Notes: generated by a model from the letters alone, not told the origin. A stretch of DNA of 64,000 nt from an uncultured Alphaproteobacteria bacterium (GCA_902614085.1 CACMJS010000001.1:425127-489126); one strand, 5' to 3'. Positions 52,685 through 62,183 are shown, numbered from the stretch's first letter. Made by a program: numbers and translations.

Positions 52685-54418
52685 ATGAATAAAAAAAATA
52701 AATATAGATCTTCTAATTGGTATAATTCTAAATCACATCGAAGAGATACATTTATTCATAGGGGCTGGATGAGAAATCAAGGTCATCCAAATCATTTATT
52801 TGATGGCCGTCCTGTAATTGGTATTTGTAATACATGGTCAGAATTAACTCCTTGTAATGGTCATTTTAGAGAGATAGCAGAGTCTGTCAAAAAAGGTGTT
52901 TATGAAGCTGGCGGTTTTCCTCTTGAATTTCCTGTTTTTTCAGCAAGTGAATCCAATTTAAGACCTACAGCTATGTTGTTTAGAAATTTAGCAAGTATGG
53001 ATGTTGAAGAGGCAATAAGGGGTAATCCTATAGACGGAGTCGTACTATTAATGGGGTGTGATAAAACAACACCTTCATTAATGATGGGGGCTGCAAGTGT
53101 AGATCTTCCTACAATAGGTGTTTCAGGTGGTCCAATGCTTAATGGACATCATCAAGGTGAAACAATAGGTTCTGGCACTGGTGTTTGGAAACTTGATGCA
53201 GATTTAAACGCTGGTGTAATTACAGAAGAAGATTTTATTAATGCAGAAATTTCAATGAGTAGATCAAAAGGTAATTGTATGACAATGGGTACTGCATCAA
53301 CAATGGGATCAATGGTGGAAGCATTAGGGATGTCACTACCTGGAAATGCTGCGATACCTGCAGTTGACTCAAGAAGATATGCTTTAGCTCATATGTCTGG
53401 AAAAAGAATTGTTGAAATGGTTAAGGAAGATATAACTATGTCAAAAATTGTTACAAAAAAATCATTTGAAAATGCAATCAAGGTCAATGGAGCAATAGGG
53501 GGATCTACAAATGCAGTTATCCATCTAGCTGCAATCGCAGGTCGAATGGAAATAGATTTGGATTTAGAAGATTGGAATAAATGTGGAGACGGTATTCCAA
53601 CATTAGTAAATCTACAACCTTCTGGAAAATACTTAATGGAAGATTTTTATTATGCAGGTGGTGTTCCTGTAGTTATAAAAAGATTAATGGAAAAAAATCT
53701 ATTAGAAGAAAATGAAATGACTGTTAATGGAAAAACTATATCTGAGAATAATATAAATGCTAAATGTTGGAACAATGATGTTATCAAAGAATTTGAAAAT
53801 CCATTAACAAAAAATGGAGGAATTAAAATTCTTAGGGGTAATATTGCTCCAAATGGTGCAATTATTAAACCATCAGCTGCATCGCCTGAATTAATGAAAC
53901 ATACGGGAAAAGCTGTAGTTTTTGAAAGTGTAGAAGAGTTTCATGAAAAGATTGATGATCCTAATTTAGAGGTTGATGAAAATTCAATATTAGTTTTAAA
54001 AAACTGTGGGCCGAAAGGTTATCCTGGTATGGCTGAAGTAGGAAATATGAGACTTCCACAAAAAGTACTTAAGAAAGGTGTGAGAGATATGATTCGAATA
54101 TCTGATGCTAGAATGAGTGGAACAGCATATGGTACAGTTATACTTCATACAGCTCCAGAAGCAGCTGTTAAAGGTCCTTTAGCAGCCGTTCAAAATGGTG
54201 ATGAAATAGAAGTTGATGTTGATCAAGGTACAATGAATTTAAAAGTTGATGATGAAACAATAAAAAATCGTCTGGAAAATTATTCACCCATTGTTCCAGA
54301 AATAACAGGTGGTTATCAAAAAATGTATGTAGAGCATGTAATGCAAGCTGACAAAGGAGCAGATTTAGATTTTCTAATCGGAAAAAGAGGTGCTGAAGTC
54401 AAAAGACATAGTCACTAA
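52685..54418 (+). CDS. IlvD/Edd-family sugar-acid dehydratase (arabonate/xylonate dehydratase type)
   Basis: A 577-residue [Fe-S] dehydratase. Cluster cysteines are in NTWSELTPCNGHF, MGCDKTTPS and SKGNCMTMGTAST. The RSSNWY opening, FPLEFPV and NLRPTAMLFRNLASMDVEE are typical of L-arabonate/D-xylonate-type enzymes rather than IlvD of branched-chain amino acid synthesis. Together with the lactonase upstream it should convert an aldonate to a 2-keto-3-deoxy acid. Its exact aldonate is uncertain. Convergent with the enolase-superfamily dehydratase, 3 bases apart. Confidence 0.88.
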   Translation: MNKKNKYRSSNWYNSKSHRRDTFIHRGWMRNQGHPNHLFDGRPVIGICNTWSELTPCNGHFREIAESVKKGVYEAGGFPLEFPVFSASESNLRPTAMLFRNLASMDVEEAIRGNPIDGVVLLMGCDKTTPSLMMGAASVDLPTIGVSGGPMLNGHHQGETIGSGTGVWKLDADLNAGVITEEDFINAEISMSRSKGNCMTMGTASTMGSMVEALGMSLPGNAAIPAVDSRRYALAHMSGKRIVEMVKEDITMSKIVTKKSFENAIKVNGAIGGSTNAVIHLAAIAGRMEIDLDLEDWNKCGDGIPTLVNLQPSGKYLMEDFYYAGGVPVVIKRLMEKNLLEENEMTVNGKTISENNINAKCWNNDVIKEFENPLTKNGGIKILRGNIAPNGAIIKPSAASPELMKHTGKAVVFESVEEFHEKIDDPNLEVDENSILVLKNCGPKGYPGMAEVGNMRLPQKVLKKGVRDMIRISDARMSGTAYGTVILHTAPEAAVKGPLAAVQNGDEIEVDVDQGTMNLKVDDETIKNRLENYSPIVPEITGGYQKMYVEHVMQADKGADLDFLIGKRGAEVKRHSH

Positions 54419-54421
54419 ATT

Positions 54422-55606
54422 TTATTGATGAATGTCAAAGTTTTCTAAATATTTTTCGGATAACTCTATTCCTAATCCGTGCTTATTTTCATCTAATTCA
54501 ATAAAACCATTTTTTGCTTGAGGCTCTCCATCAAAAATATACCAAAATAATTCATTACCAATTTCTACTGGCCAGAATGGAAAATATTCGACAATAGGAG
54601 CGTTGACTGAACTCATGGAAATATGAAAATTATGGACTTGTCCAGCATGAGGAATAACGGGTATTTGAAATGCCTCAGCTAAAGCAGAAATTTTATGCGC
54701 CTGTGTTATTCCACCAACTCTATTCGTATCAAATTGCACAACATCAATTGCTTTTTTTTCTAGTAATTGTCTAAAACCAAAAAGTGTATATTCATGTTCA
54801 CCACCAGATATAGGAGTTCTACATGAAGCTTTTAGATCTGCATAACCATCAATATCATCAGCAATAACTGGTTCTTCTAACCAACGAAGATTTTCATTAT
54901 CAATTAATCTCATCATTCTTTTTGCATATTCAAATGTCCATCCCATATATACATCAGCCATAAGATCAACATTATCACCAACAACTGATCGTACTGTTTT
55001 GATTAACTCAATATTCCTGTGCATACCTTCAGCACCATCAGTCGGACCCCAACCAAGTCTTAATTTCATTGCTTTAAAACCTTGATCTACATAATCTTTA
55101 GCTTCTTTTGCAAGACTATCAAGAGGTTGACTGTAAAGCTTACTTGCATAACAAGGGAGTTTTGATTTAGTTTTTCCACCTAATAATTTGAATACAGGTT
55201 GTTTAGCAGATTTTCCAAGTGCATCCCATATTGCAATATCAACAGCACTAATAGCTGTCATACCTACACCTTTTCTTCCCCAAGCTAGTGTTTGTCGATA
55301 CATTTTTTGCCATATATGCTCATAATCCCATATACTTTCACCAATAATGGCTGGCGCTAAATAAGTATCTACAACTGATTTACATGGTTCTGGGGATAAT
55401 GCAGCATTACCTAAACCTATAAAACCATCACTTGTTTCTACTTCTACAACTAACCAACTATGAAATTTATATGTTGTCCATCTATCATTTGAAATATTTT
55501 CTTGATTCACAATATCTGCAGCATTTGTGCAAAAATTTTCGTGAATTTTTTGAACGGGCCCTGTCCATTTATAGACCTTTGCTTTAACACTTACAATTTT
55601 ACTCAC
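54422..55606 (-). CDS. Enolase-superfamily sugar-acid dehydratase (L-rhamnonate dehydratase-like)
   Basis: A 394-residue mandelate-racemase-type enzyme. Magnesium ligands D218 (MADVY), E244 (WLEEP) and E270 (GGEHEY) and the catalytic H320 (IPHAGQVHN) are present. The C-terminal EYFPFWPVEIGNELFWYIFDGEP region closely resembles L-rhamnonate dehydratase, so that is my best guess; L-fuconate or L-lyxonate are alternatives. It dehydrates a 6-deoxy aldonate to a 2-keto-3-deoxy acid. It is the last of three minus-strand genes with the PdxA-like and amidohydrolase genes. Confidence 0.85.
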   Translation of the reverse strand: MSKIVSVKAKVYKWTGPVQKIHENFCTNAADIVNQENISNDRWTTYKFHSWLVVEVETSDGFIGLGNAALSPEPCKSVVDTYLAPAIIGESIWDYEHIWQKMYRQTLAWGRKGVGMTAISAVDIAIWDALGKSAKQPVFKLLGGKTKSKLPCYASKLYSQPLDSLAKEAKDYVDQGFKAMKLRLGWGPTDGAEGMHRNIELIKTVRSVVGDNVDLMADVYMGWTFEYAKRMMRLIDNENLRWLEEPVIADDIDGYADLKASCRTPISGGEHEYTLFGFRQLLEKKAIDVVQFDTNRVGGITQAHKISALAEAFQIPVIPHAGQVHNFHISMSSVNAPIVEYFPFWPVEIGNELFWYIFDGEPQAKNGFIELDENKHGLGIELSEKYLENFDIHQ

Positions 55607-55655
55607 TAAATAATTATTATACTAATTTAATTCAATTTAAGAGAATTTTTTAATA

Positions 55656-56633
55656 TTAAGATAAGAGTTTAAGTAATAACTTTAAAGATTCCAGCATCGG
55701 ACTTACATTAGCTTTATTTTTACCCACAATATCAAAAGCTGTTCCATGAGCAGGCGTAGTTATAGGTATTGGTAGACCTCCTTGAACAGTAACACCTTTT
55801 TCAAATCCAAACGATTTAAGACCTGATTGTATGGCGTCATGATACATTCCGACAAGACAATTATACTCTTTATTTTTATAAGCTCTAATAAATGATGTAT
55901 CACATGGTAATGGCCCAAAAGCTTTGATTTTCATTTTTCTTGCTTTGTTTATTGCAGGAATTATTATTTTTTTCTCTTCATTTCCAAACTCAGCGTGAGG
56001 ATTTAAAGCTTGAACACCTATTTTTGGATTTTTTAATCCATTTTTTTTTAAATACTTATTAACTAATTTAATTGGTTCAAGAATATTTTTAATAGTGATA
56101 TTTTTTGCAACATCTTTAAGGGGAATATGTGAAGTTACTCGTGCAGTCCAAAAATTATCTAATACGTTAAGTTCGCAAACATAGCTTTTTATTTTAAATT
56201 TATTTTTAAAATAATGGAGTTCATCCTTAAATTTCATACCAGCAAGATCTAAACTTGTTTTATTAAACGGAGCAAAATTAATTCCATCTATTTTTTTCTT
56301 ATTATATAAATCAACCGCTATATCGATAGAATTTAGAACAGAAATTCCTGATTTTTTATTTGCTTTTCCAATTGGATATCTTACTTTTCTTTTAGAAATA
56401 TCAAAGAAAATCTTATTAGTATTTTTAAATTCTATCTCATCAAAATTATTAATAAATTTAATATTTTTTCTATTTTTTTGTTTCGTTAAATGTTGATCAA
56501 ATATAGATTTTTCTCCAATTATTATAATATTTATTTTTTTTAAAATATTATGAGATAGAATTTTTGAAATTAATTCAGGGCCTATTCCAGATGGATCACC
56601 TAAAAGAACAGCTATACTTTTTTTATTTCTCAT
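55656..56633 (-). CDS. PdxA-family 4-phospho-hydroxyacid dehydrogenase
   Basis: A 325-residue PdxA-type dehydrogenase: LGDPSGIGPELI at the N terminus and the closing motif PAHGTAFDIVGK. The usual YHDQG is YHDAIQSG here, so one active-site-loop residue is changed while the histidine and aspartate metal ligands stay. PdxA makes pyridoxal phosphate, but PdxA2-type paralogues act in catabolism of four-carbon sugar acids. The location between a lactonase-type amidohydrolase and a sugar-acid dehydratase favours a catabolic role. It shares one base with the amidohydrolase gene. Confidence 0.83.
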   Translation of the reverse strand: MRNKKSIAVLLGDPSGIGPELISKILSHNILKKINIIIIGEKSIFDQHLTKQKNRKNIKFINNFDEIEFKNTNKIFFDISKRKVRYPIGKANKKSGISVLNSIDIAVDLYNKKKIDGINFAPFNKTSLDLAGMKFKDELHYFKNKFKIKSYVCELNVLDNFWTARVTSHIPLKDVAKNITIKNILEPIKLVNKYLKKNGLKNPKIGVQALNPHAEFGNEEKKIIIPAINKARKMKIKAFGPLPCDTSFIRAYKNKEYNCLVGMYHDAIQSGLKSFGFEKGVTVQGGLPIPITTPAHGTAFDIVGKNKANVSPMLESLKLLLKLLS

Positions 56634-57541
56634 TAAATTCTATAAAACTTTTCTGCATTTTTTAAAAAAATTTTATTATGTTCATCTTTTGAAAAATTTT
56701 TTACTATTTCAAAATATGAATTCCAATAGTTATCAAAAGTGTTAAAAATTTTATCTACAGGAAAATTTGATCCAAACATACACCTATCAATACCAAAAAT
56801 CTCAATTGTATTAAGAATAAAATATTCAGTTGAAATAATTGTCCAACTAGGATTAAACATTCCTAATCCTGATATTTTACAAACAAAATTATCATGTTCG
56901 GCTAAAGATTGCATTTTTCTCATCCAATAATTTTTGTATTCTTTTGTTTGGAGACAAGGCTCGCCAGTATGATTTAAGATAAACAGAACATTTTGATATC
57001 GTTTAGCTAATTTACAAGCATCATCAAACTGATGAGGATATATTTGGATATCAAAAGATAAGTCTCTATCGGCCATATGTCTAAAGTTATTTAGCCATAC
57101 CTCGTCTTTTAGAAAATCTTTTTTAGCATGAGAATATTGAGGTTTATCTTTATCAAATGACAAGATTTGTCTAATTCCTCTTACATTTTTATATACAAGG
57201 TGTTGATCAAGATCTTCACTGACTCTTTCTTTAGAAAAATCTGCAAATGCAACAATACCATTTGGAATTTTTAAATTGTTATTATCTGAAATATTTTGTA
57301 ACCATTTTGTTTCTTCTATCGGGTTCATTGCATCATGTTCAGCCTGAACATGTATTGATTTTACAAGATTTTGATTTTTTGCATCATTTAAATAATCATC
57401 TAATAAATAGCTTTTTTTAATACTTTTAAAACTTCCATAAAAAGCTTCTTCTTCATTACTGCTTAACCAAGGATAATGTGTTTCTTTAGAATCAAGATCC
57501 CATAGATGATGATGCGAGTCAATAATAGCTATTCTTTCCAT
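56633..57541 (-). CDS. Amidohydrolase-family sugar lactonase (L-fucono/rhamnono-lactonase-like)
   Basis: A 302-residue Amidohydro_2 TIM-barrel hydrolase. The metal-binding H-x-H is in IDSHHHLWD, SIHVQAEHDA follows, HTGEPC carries the next histidine and FGSNFPVDK the catalytic aspartate region. This subfamily (L-fuconolactonase/L-rhamnonolactonase type) hydrolyses lactones of 6-deoxy aldonates. The neighbours, an L-rhamnonate-type dehydratase and an L-rhamnose mutarotase, support that. First gene of the minus-strand group. Confidence 0.87.
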   Translation of the reverse strand: MERIAIIDSHHHLWDLDSKETHYPWLSSNEEEAFYGSFKSIKKSYLLDDYLNDAKNQNLVKSIHVQAEHDAMNPIEETKWLQNISDNNNLKIPNGIVAFADFSKERVSEDLDQHLVYKNVRGIRQILSFDKDKPQYSHAKKDFLKDEVWLNNFRHMADRDLSFDIQIYPHQFDDACKLAKRYQNVLFILNHTGEPCLQTKEYKNYWMRKMQSLAEHDNFVCKISGLGMFNPSWTIISTEYFILNTIEIFGIDRCMFGSNFPVDKIFNTFDNYWNSYFEIVKNFSKDEHNKIFLKNAEKFYRI

Positions 57542-57618
57542 TTATATTTTTTATAAAATTGAATTTTTCCTATAAGTTTATAAAATTAATACATATATTT
57601 TATTTGAAAAGAGGTTTT

Positions 57619-57930
57619 ATGAATTACGCATGGATTCTTGAAATCCGACCAGGATATGAAGAAGAATATAAAAAGAGACATGATGAAATTTGGCCAGAAA
57701 TGGTTCAAATGCTTAAAGAAGCTGGATTACGAAATTATAATATTTTTAGATATGGAATAAAACTTTTTGGATATTTTGAAACTGATGATCTTAATAAATC
57801 AATTAATTTTATCTCTAATAGCGAAATAAATAAAAAATGGTCTGAATATATGGAACCTATTATGAAAGTAGATATTGATCCAAAAACAAATTTTCCATAC
57901 TTATTACCATTACAAATGCATTTAGATTAA
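57619..57930 (+). CDS. rhaM: L-rhamnose mutarotase
   Basis: Interconverts the anomers of L-rhamnose or L-fucose; 103 aa from the ATG at 57619, which follows AAGAGG and gives the family length of about 104. The in-frame extension to 57559 is not conserved-looking. H21 in RHDEIWPEM is the catalytic histidine, and the NYNIFRYGIKLFGYFE region matches the sugar-binding strand. It points to a 6-deoxyhexose as the sugar used by this block. It is followed by a Gfo/Idh/MocA gene 9 bases later. Confidence 0.92.
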   Translation: MNYAWILEIRPGYEEEYKKRHDEIWPEMVQMLKEAGLRNYNIFRYGIKLFGYFETDDLNKSINFISNSEINKKWSEYMEPIMKVDIDPKTNFPYLLPLQMHLD

Positions 57931-57939
57931 ATTTTAAAA

Positions 57940-58995
57940 ATGAATAAATTAAAAATTGGGGTAATAGGTGCTGGATGGTGGGCAACTGAAAACCACATTC
58001 CACATTTATTAGAAAGAAGTGAAGTAGAATTAACAAGTGTATGTAAACTCGAAGAAGATCAATTAAAATTTGTTAAGGAAAAGTTTGGATTTAAATTTGC
58101 ATCAACAAATTACAATGAAATGCTTCAATTATCTGATTTGGATGGGGTAATTATTTCTTCTCCTCATCACGCTCATTTTGAAAATGCCAAAGCTGCTCTT
58201 GAAAAAAAATGTCATGTAATGATTGAAAAACCCATGACGACGAATGTTAAAGATGCAGAAATATTAATTGAACTTGCTAAAAAATATAATAAGGAAATTT
58301 TAATTCCAAATGGTTTTAATTTTAAATCTTTTATGTCAAAGGCAGAAGATATAATTTCAAATGGTTTAATTGGAGAAATTAAGCACTTAAACGCAGCTTT
58401 TTCTTCTTCTTTAACAGATTTATTTCAGGGCATACCTTTAAGTGAATCAAAGAATCATACTTTTCAACCTCATGCATCAACTTGGTCAGATCCTGAAAAA
58501 GCTGGTGGTTATGGTTGGGGACAATTATCGCATATGTTTGCAGGTATATTAAAAATTACTAATCTTGACCCTGAATGTATTTTTTGTCTTTCAGTTCCAT
58601 CACCAACAAAAGTTGATTATACCAATGCGATATCAATGAAATTTGCCAATGGGGCAACTGGATCATTTTCTGGCAGCGCATTTGTGCCTAAAAATTTTGG
58701 AGGGACTTTTTATATCACAATACATGGCTCAATAGGTACTTTATATTTAGATATGGAAATAAAAAGAGAAAGACTTTTTGTTAGATTAAATGATGGAAAT
58801 ATTATTGAACATAAAATTAAAGAGGGTGATGGTGCTTATTCTTACGGCACTAAAGAAGCATTGAATACATTTGTAGATATATGTTTAAATAAAAACGTAA
58901 CGAATCATTCAAATGGTGAACTTGCTCTAAAAACTGTGAAAATACTTGAAGCTATGTATAAATCTCTGAAAAGTAAAAAATTAGAAAGAATATAG
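57940..58995 (+). CDS. Gfo/Idh/MocA family oxidoreductase
   Basis: Third member of the family in this window; 351 aa. The Rossmann motif GVIGAGWWATENHIPHL is at the N terminus, MIEKPMTTNVKDAE carries the catalytic-region lysine and the GYGWGQLSHMF segment occupies the place of the active-site DxxxH (here Q-L-S-H, so the aspartate is replaced). It shares a transcript with rhaM. It could oxidise the mutarotated sugar, its lactone precursor or a 3-position hydroxyl. Convergent with the PhyH gene, 6 bases apart. Confidence 0.88.
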   Translation: MNKLKIGVIGAGWWATENHIPHLLERSEVELTSVCKLEEDQLKFVKEKFGFKFASTNYNEMLQLSDLDGVIISSPHHAHFENAKAALEKKCHVMIEKPMTTNVKDAEILIELAKKYNKEILIPNGFNFKSFMSKAEDIISNGLIGEIKHLNAAFSSSLTDLFQGIPLSESKNHTFQPHASTWSDPEKAGGYGWGQLSHMFAGILKITNLDPECIFCLSVPSPTKVDYTNAISMKFANGATGSFSGSAFVPKNFGGTFYITIHGSIGTLYLDMEIKRERLFVRLNDGNIIEHKIKEGDGAYSYGTKEALNTFVDICLNKNVTNHSNGELALKTVKILEAMYKSLKSKKLERI

Positions 58996-59001
58996 TTTAC
59001 T

Positions 59002-59784
59002 TCACCATTTATTAACTGATCCTAAAAGTAATTTTTGTAAACTACTTCCACTTTTTTTTATTTTTGAAATAATTGGCCCATCAAATGTTTCTCGTGATTT
59101 CATCCATGAATTTTGATAGCATATTAAACACACTCTTCTATTAGACTTTGATTTATTACCTAAACCTCTATGATATATCCATCCATTAAATATTATGGCT
59201 TGCCCAGGTTTTGCATATATTATTTTTTGATCCGGAAATTCAAAATCTTTTTTTGGCGGTTTAAATAAAGCTTTTTGACTTCCTGGAACAATTGCTATCG
59301 GACCATTTTGTTCTGTTAGGGGGTCTAGATAATAACCACAATTAATTTGGCCAGGAATACTTCCAATTGGGGTTCCATTTGGATCAACGGGCCAATGCCC
59401 ATCTCTATGCCAATTTTGATTTTTTGATCCAGGACTTGATAGTCTTGCTGAAGCACTATGAAGTTGAATACAGTTACCTAGAATTGCAGAAATTCTTTTT
59501 ATTACAGGTTTATTATCAAGCAAAAATAAGAAGTTTTTATCATATTCAAATAAATTGTAATCTATATGTTCTTTTCCTTTAAGTTTTTTAAAAGTTTTAT
59601 TAAAAGCTTTTCTTAAAAGTACAATTTGATTATCTGTTAGAGCTTTATCAATAATAAGATAACCCCATTTAAGAAAAAAATTGACCTCTTTTTCTAATTT
59701 TTTATCTAAATCTGGATTTAATTTTTTTGGAATAATTTCTTTGTTATAATTTATTTCAAACTCATTATTTAATTTATACATCAA
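59002..59784 (-). CDS. Phytanoyl-CoA dioxygenase (PhyH) family Fe(II)/2-oxoglutarate oxygenase
   Basis: A 260-residue jelly-roll oxygenase. The iron triad is H126-x-D128 (NWHRDGH) and H205 (GWIYHRG), with R216 or R217 (SNRR) in place to hold 2-oxoglutarate. Marine bacteria have many PhyH-family hydroxylases for amino acids, betaines and similar small molecules; the substrate here is unknown. Its start overlaps the end of the FAD-linked oxidase by 11 bases, so the two are co-transcribed. Confidence 0.87.
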   Translation of the reverse strand: MMYKLNNEFEINYNKEIIPKKLNPDLDKKLEKEVNFFLKWGYLIIDKALTDNQIVLLRKAFNKTFKKLKGKEHIDYNLFEYDKNFLFLLDNKPVIKRISAILGNCIQLHSASARLSSPGSKNQNWHRDGHWPVDPNGTPIGSIPGQINCGYYLDPLTEQNGPIAIVPGSQKALFKPPKKDFEFPDQKIIYAKPGQAIIFNGWIYHRGLGNKSKSNRRVCLICYQNSWMKSRETFDGPIISKIKKSGSSLQKLLLGSVNKW

Positions 59785-61144
59785 AAACTTTACCAGGATT
59801 TAAAATATTATTTGGATCGAAACTTTTCTTTATCAATTTCATTAGTGGAATATTATCTGGATGTTGTTTTAATAAATACTCTTTCTTTTGAAGGCCTATA
59901 CCGTGCTCACCTGTTATAGTTCCATCCATTTCTAGTGCTTTATCAATTAATTTATTACTAAATGCTCTAATATATTTATATTCATTTTCTTTGCTAGGAT
60001 CGTAAACAACAGATACATGAAAGTTTCCATCCCCTACATGACCAACCATTGGTGCCCTTAATCCAGTATCTCTAAGTTCTGTTTCTGCAAATTTAATACA
60101 TTCCACAATGTTTGAAATTGGTACACAAACATCAGTGACATACACTCTAATGTTATCTCCTTCTGCTTTTACTGAATAATATACATTATGCCTTGCTTTC
60201 CAGATTTTGTTTCTTTCTTCTGTGTTTGCTGCCCACTTAAACTCACTGCCATTATTATTTTTTGAAATTTCTTCCACTACATCAATCGATTCTTTATTTG
60301 AAATTTCACTCCCATGGAACTCATAGAATAGTGTAGGCATTCTTTCTAAATTTTCTAACTTTGAATATTTAATACTTATATCCATTTGATCTTTATTTAA
60401 TAATTCTACTCTTGCAATTGGGACACCATACTGAATTATTTCTTGTGCTGTTAAAACAGCAGAGTCTAGATCTGGGAATTGACAAACAGCACTCATAATA
60501 CTTTCAGGTATAGGTGATAACCTTAGATGAACTTCAGTAATAATCCCAAGTGTTCCTTCCGAACCAACAAATAGGTTTGTTAAATTGTATCCTGCGGAAG
60601 TTTTTTTTGCTCTACTTCCTGTTTTAATTATATCGCCATTTGCCATTACGACAGTTAAACCAAGCACAGAAGTTCGCATCGTTCCATATCTTACGGCCAT
60701 TGTTCCTGAAGCAGAACAAGCTGCCATACCTCCTAAAGAAGCATTTGCACCTGGATCTATTGGGAAAAAAACTCCTTTATCTTTTAAAGTTTCATTTAGT
60801 TGTTCACGTGATACATTTGCTTGCACACGACAATCAAAGTCCGCCTCATTAATAGAAATAACTTTGTTGAAATTTTCCATTGAAATTGTAAAACCTTCAT
60901 CATTTCCAACAACATGACCTTCTAAAGATGTACCTGTGCCATAAGCAGTTACTGGTACTTTAAATTCATTGCAAATTCTTAAAATTTTTGAAAGTTCTTC
61001 ATTGTTTTTTGGAAACAAAACTGCCCTAGGTAGAACAGGATCATAAGCATCTTCACCTTTTGCATGATTATTTCTTACACTTTCTGAAAATGATATTCTT
61101 TCTTGTAAAATATCTTTTAAATTGTCCAATAATCCTCTATCCAT
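59774..61144 (-). CDS. FAD-linked 2-hydroxyacid dehydrogenase (GlcD / D-lactate dehydrogenase type)
   Basis: A 456-residue flavoprotein of the VAO family. The FAD-binding PP loop is PVTAYGTGTSLEGHVVG, with IDPGANASLGGMAACSASG and VGSEGTLGIITEV following. The C-terminal domain has MVGHVGDGNFHVSVVYDP and ITGEHGIGLQKKEYL, whose histidines belong to the active site. It oxidises D-lactate, glycolate or a related D-2-hydroxyacid to a 2-keto acid and passes electrons to the quinone pool or a carrier. The enolase-family dehydratase and aldolase products upstream could feed it D-lactate-like acids. Confidence 0.9.
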   Translation of the reverse strand: MDRGLLDNLKDILQERISFSESVRNNHAKGEDAYDPVLPRAVLFPKNNEELSKILRICNEFKVPVTAYGTGTSLEGHVVGNDEGFTISMENFNKVISINEADFDCRVQANVSREQLNETLKDKGVFFPIDPGANASLGGMAACSASGTMAVRYGTMRTSVLGLTVVMANGDIIKTGSRAKKTSAGYNLTNLFVGSEGTLGIITEVHLRLSPIPESIMSAVCQFPDLDSAVLTAQEIIQYGVPIARVELLNKDQMDISIKYSKLENLERMPTLFYEFHGSEISNKESIDVVEEISKNNNGSEFKWAANTEERNKIWKARHNVYYSVKAEGDNIRVYVTDVCVPISNIVECIKFAETELRDTGLRAPMVGHVGDGNFHVSVVYDPSKENEYKYIRAFSNKLIDKALEMDGTITGEHGIGLQKKEYLLKQHPDNIPLMKLIKKSFDPNNILNPGKVFDV

Positions 61145-61177
61145 GAATTAATAATATTAATTATTCAACAAAAGTAA

Positions 61178-62176
61178 ATGAATACCACAGCATTAGAATT
61201 AGAAAATATATATGATTTAGCATATAAAGCACTATCAACCCATGGATGTGATCATTTCAATGCTGATTCTGTAGCAACAACAGTTTCACATGCTGAAAGA
61301 GATGGAAGTGTCTCTCATGGATTGTTTCGTATTCCTGGTTATGTTGCTTCTCTAAAAAGTAAAAAAGTAAATGGAGTTTCGCGACCTTCTAATACTTATC
61401 TTACACAAAATGCAATTCGCGTTGAAGGTGATTATGGGTTTGCTCCTGTAGGAATAAAAGTTGGTTTGCCTGAATTGATAAAAACGACAAATAAACATGG
61501 TGTTGGTGTTTTAACTATAACTAATACACACCACTTTGCAGCATTATGGCATGAAACTGAAGCATTGGCTGAAAACAACTTGGTTGGAATTGCTTGTACA
61601 GCTTATAAACCAAGCGTAGCCCCAGCTGGCGCAAAAAAACCATTATTTGGAACAAATCCAATATCATTTGCTTGGCCAAGAAAAAATAATACCCCTGTAG
61701 TCTACGATATGGCAACATCAACAATGGCGATGGGAGAAGTTCAGGTTGCAGCACGTGATGGTCACAAAGTTCCATTTGGAACAGGCCTAAATAAAGATGG
61801 AGAAAAAACTGATAATCCATCTGAAATTGCAAATGGAGGAGTCCTTTTAACATTTGGCGACTACAAAGGTTCTGCAATAGCAATGATGATTGAGTTATTA
61901 GCTGCAGGTCTAGTAGGTGATTTATTTAGTTTTGAAGCTAAAGAAGAAGACAATAATGATGGAGGTCCTGCAAGGGGTGGTGAATTTATTATGGCCCTAT
62001 CTCCAGAGCTCATTGCAGGAAAAAATTGGAATGAACATGCTGAGAAATTTTTTGAACAAATGACATCTTTAGATGGCGTGCGTTTACCTGGACAACGAAG
62101 ACATACTAATAGGCAAGATAAAGGCCCAAGACAAATTAATTCAGAGCTAATAGAAAAGATAAAGAGTCTAATCTAA
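61178..62176 (+). CDS. Malate/L-lactate dehydrogenase family (LDH2/DlgD-type) oxidoreductase
   Basis: A 332-residue NAD(P)-dependent dehydrogenase with the non-Rossmann LDH2 fold. The catalytic histidine region is NTHHFAALWHETE, and KPLFGTNPISFAWP plus YDMATSTMAMGEV form the cofactor site. Relatives reduce 2,3-diketogulonate or delta1-piperideine-2-carboxylate, or oxidise L-sulfolactate or ureidoglycolate. The substrate cannot be assigned. Divergent from the FAD-linked enzyme across 33 bases. Confidence 0.9.
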   Translation: MNTTALELENIYDLAYKALSTHGCDHFNADSVATTVSHAERDGSVSHGLFRIPGYVASLKSKKVNGVSRPSNTYLTQNAIRVEGDYGFAPVGIKVGLPELIKTTNKHGVGVLTITNTHHFAALWHETEALAENNLVGIACTAYKPSVAPAGAKKPLFGTNPISFAWPRKNNTPVVYDMATSTMAMGEVQVAARDGHKVPFGTGLNKDGEKTDNPSEIANGGVLLTFGDYKGSAIAMMIELLAAGLVGDLFSFEAKEEDNNDGGPARGGEFIMALSPELIAGKNWNEHAEKFFEQMTSLDGVRLPGQRRHTNRQDKGPRQINSELIEKIKSLI

Positions 62177-62183
62177 TCCATTT

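Noticed and set aside
60585..60917. 110-residue plus-strand frame opposite the FAD-linked dehydrogenase
   Set aside because: Lies fully within conserved coding sequence of the minus strand, with no start signal.
61521..61883. 120-residue antisense frame in the LDH2-family gene
   Set aside because: Leu/Gln-rich composition typical of a reverse-strand shadow; the sense gene is clear.
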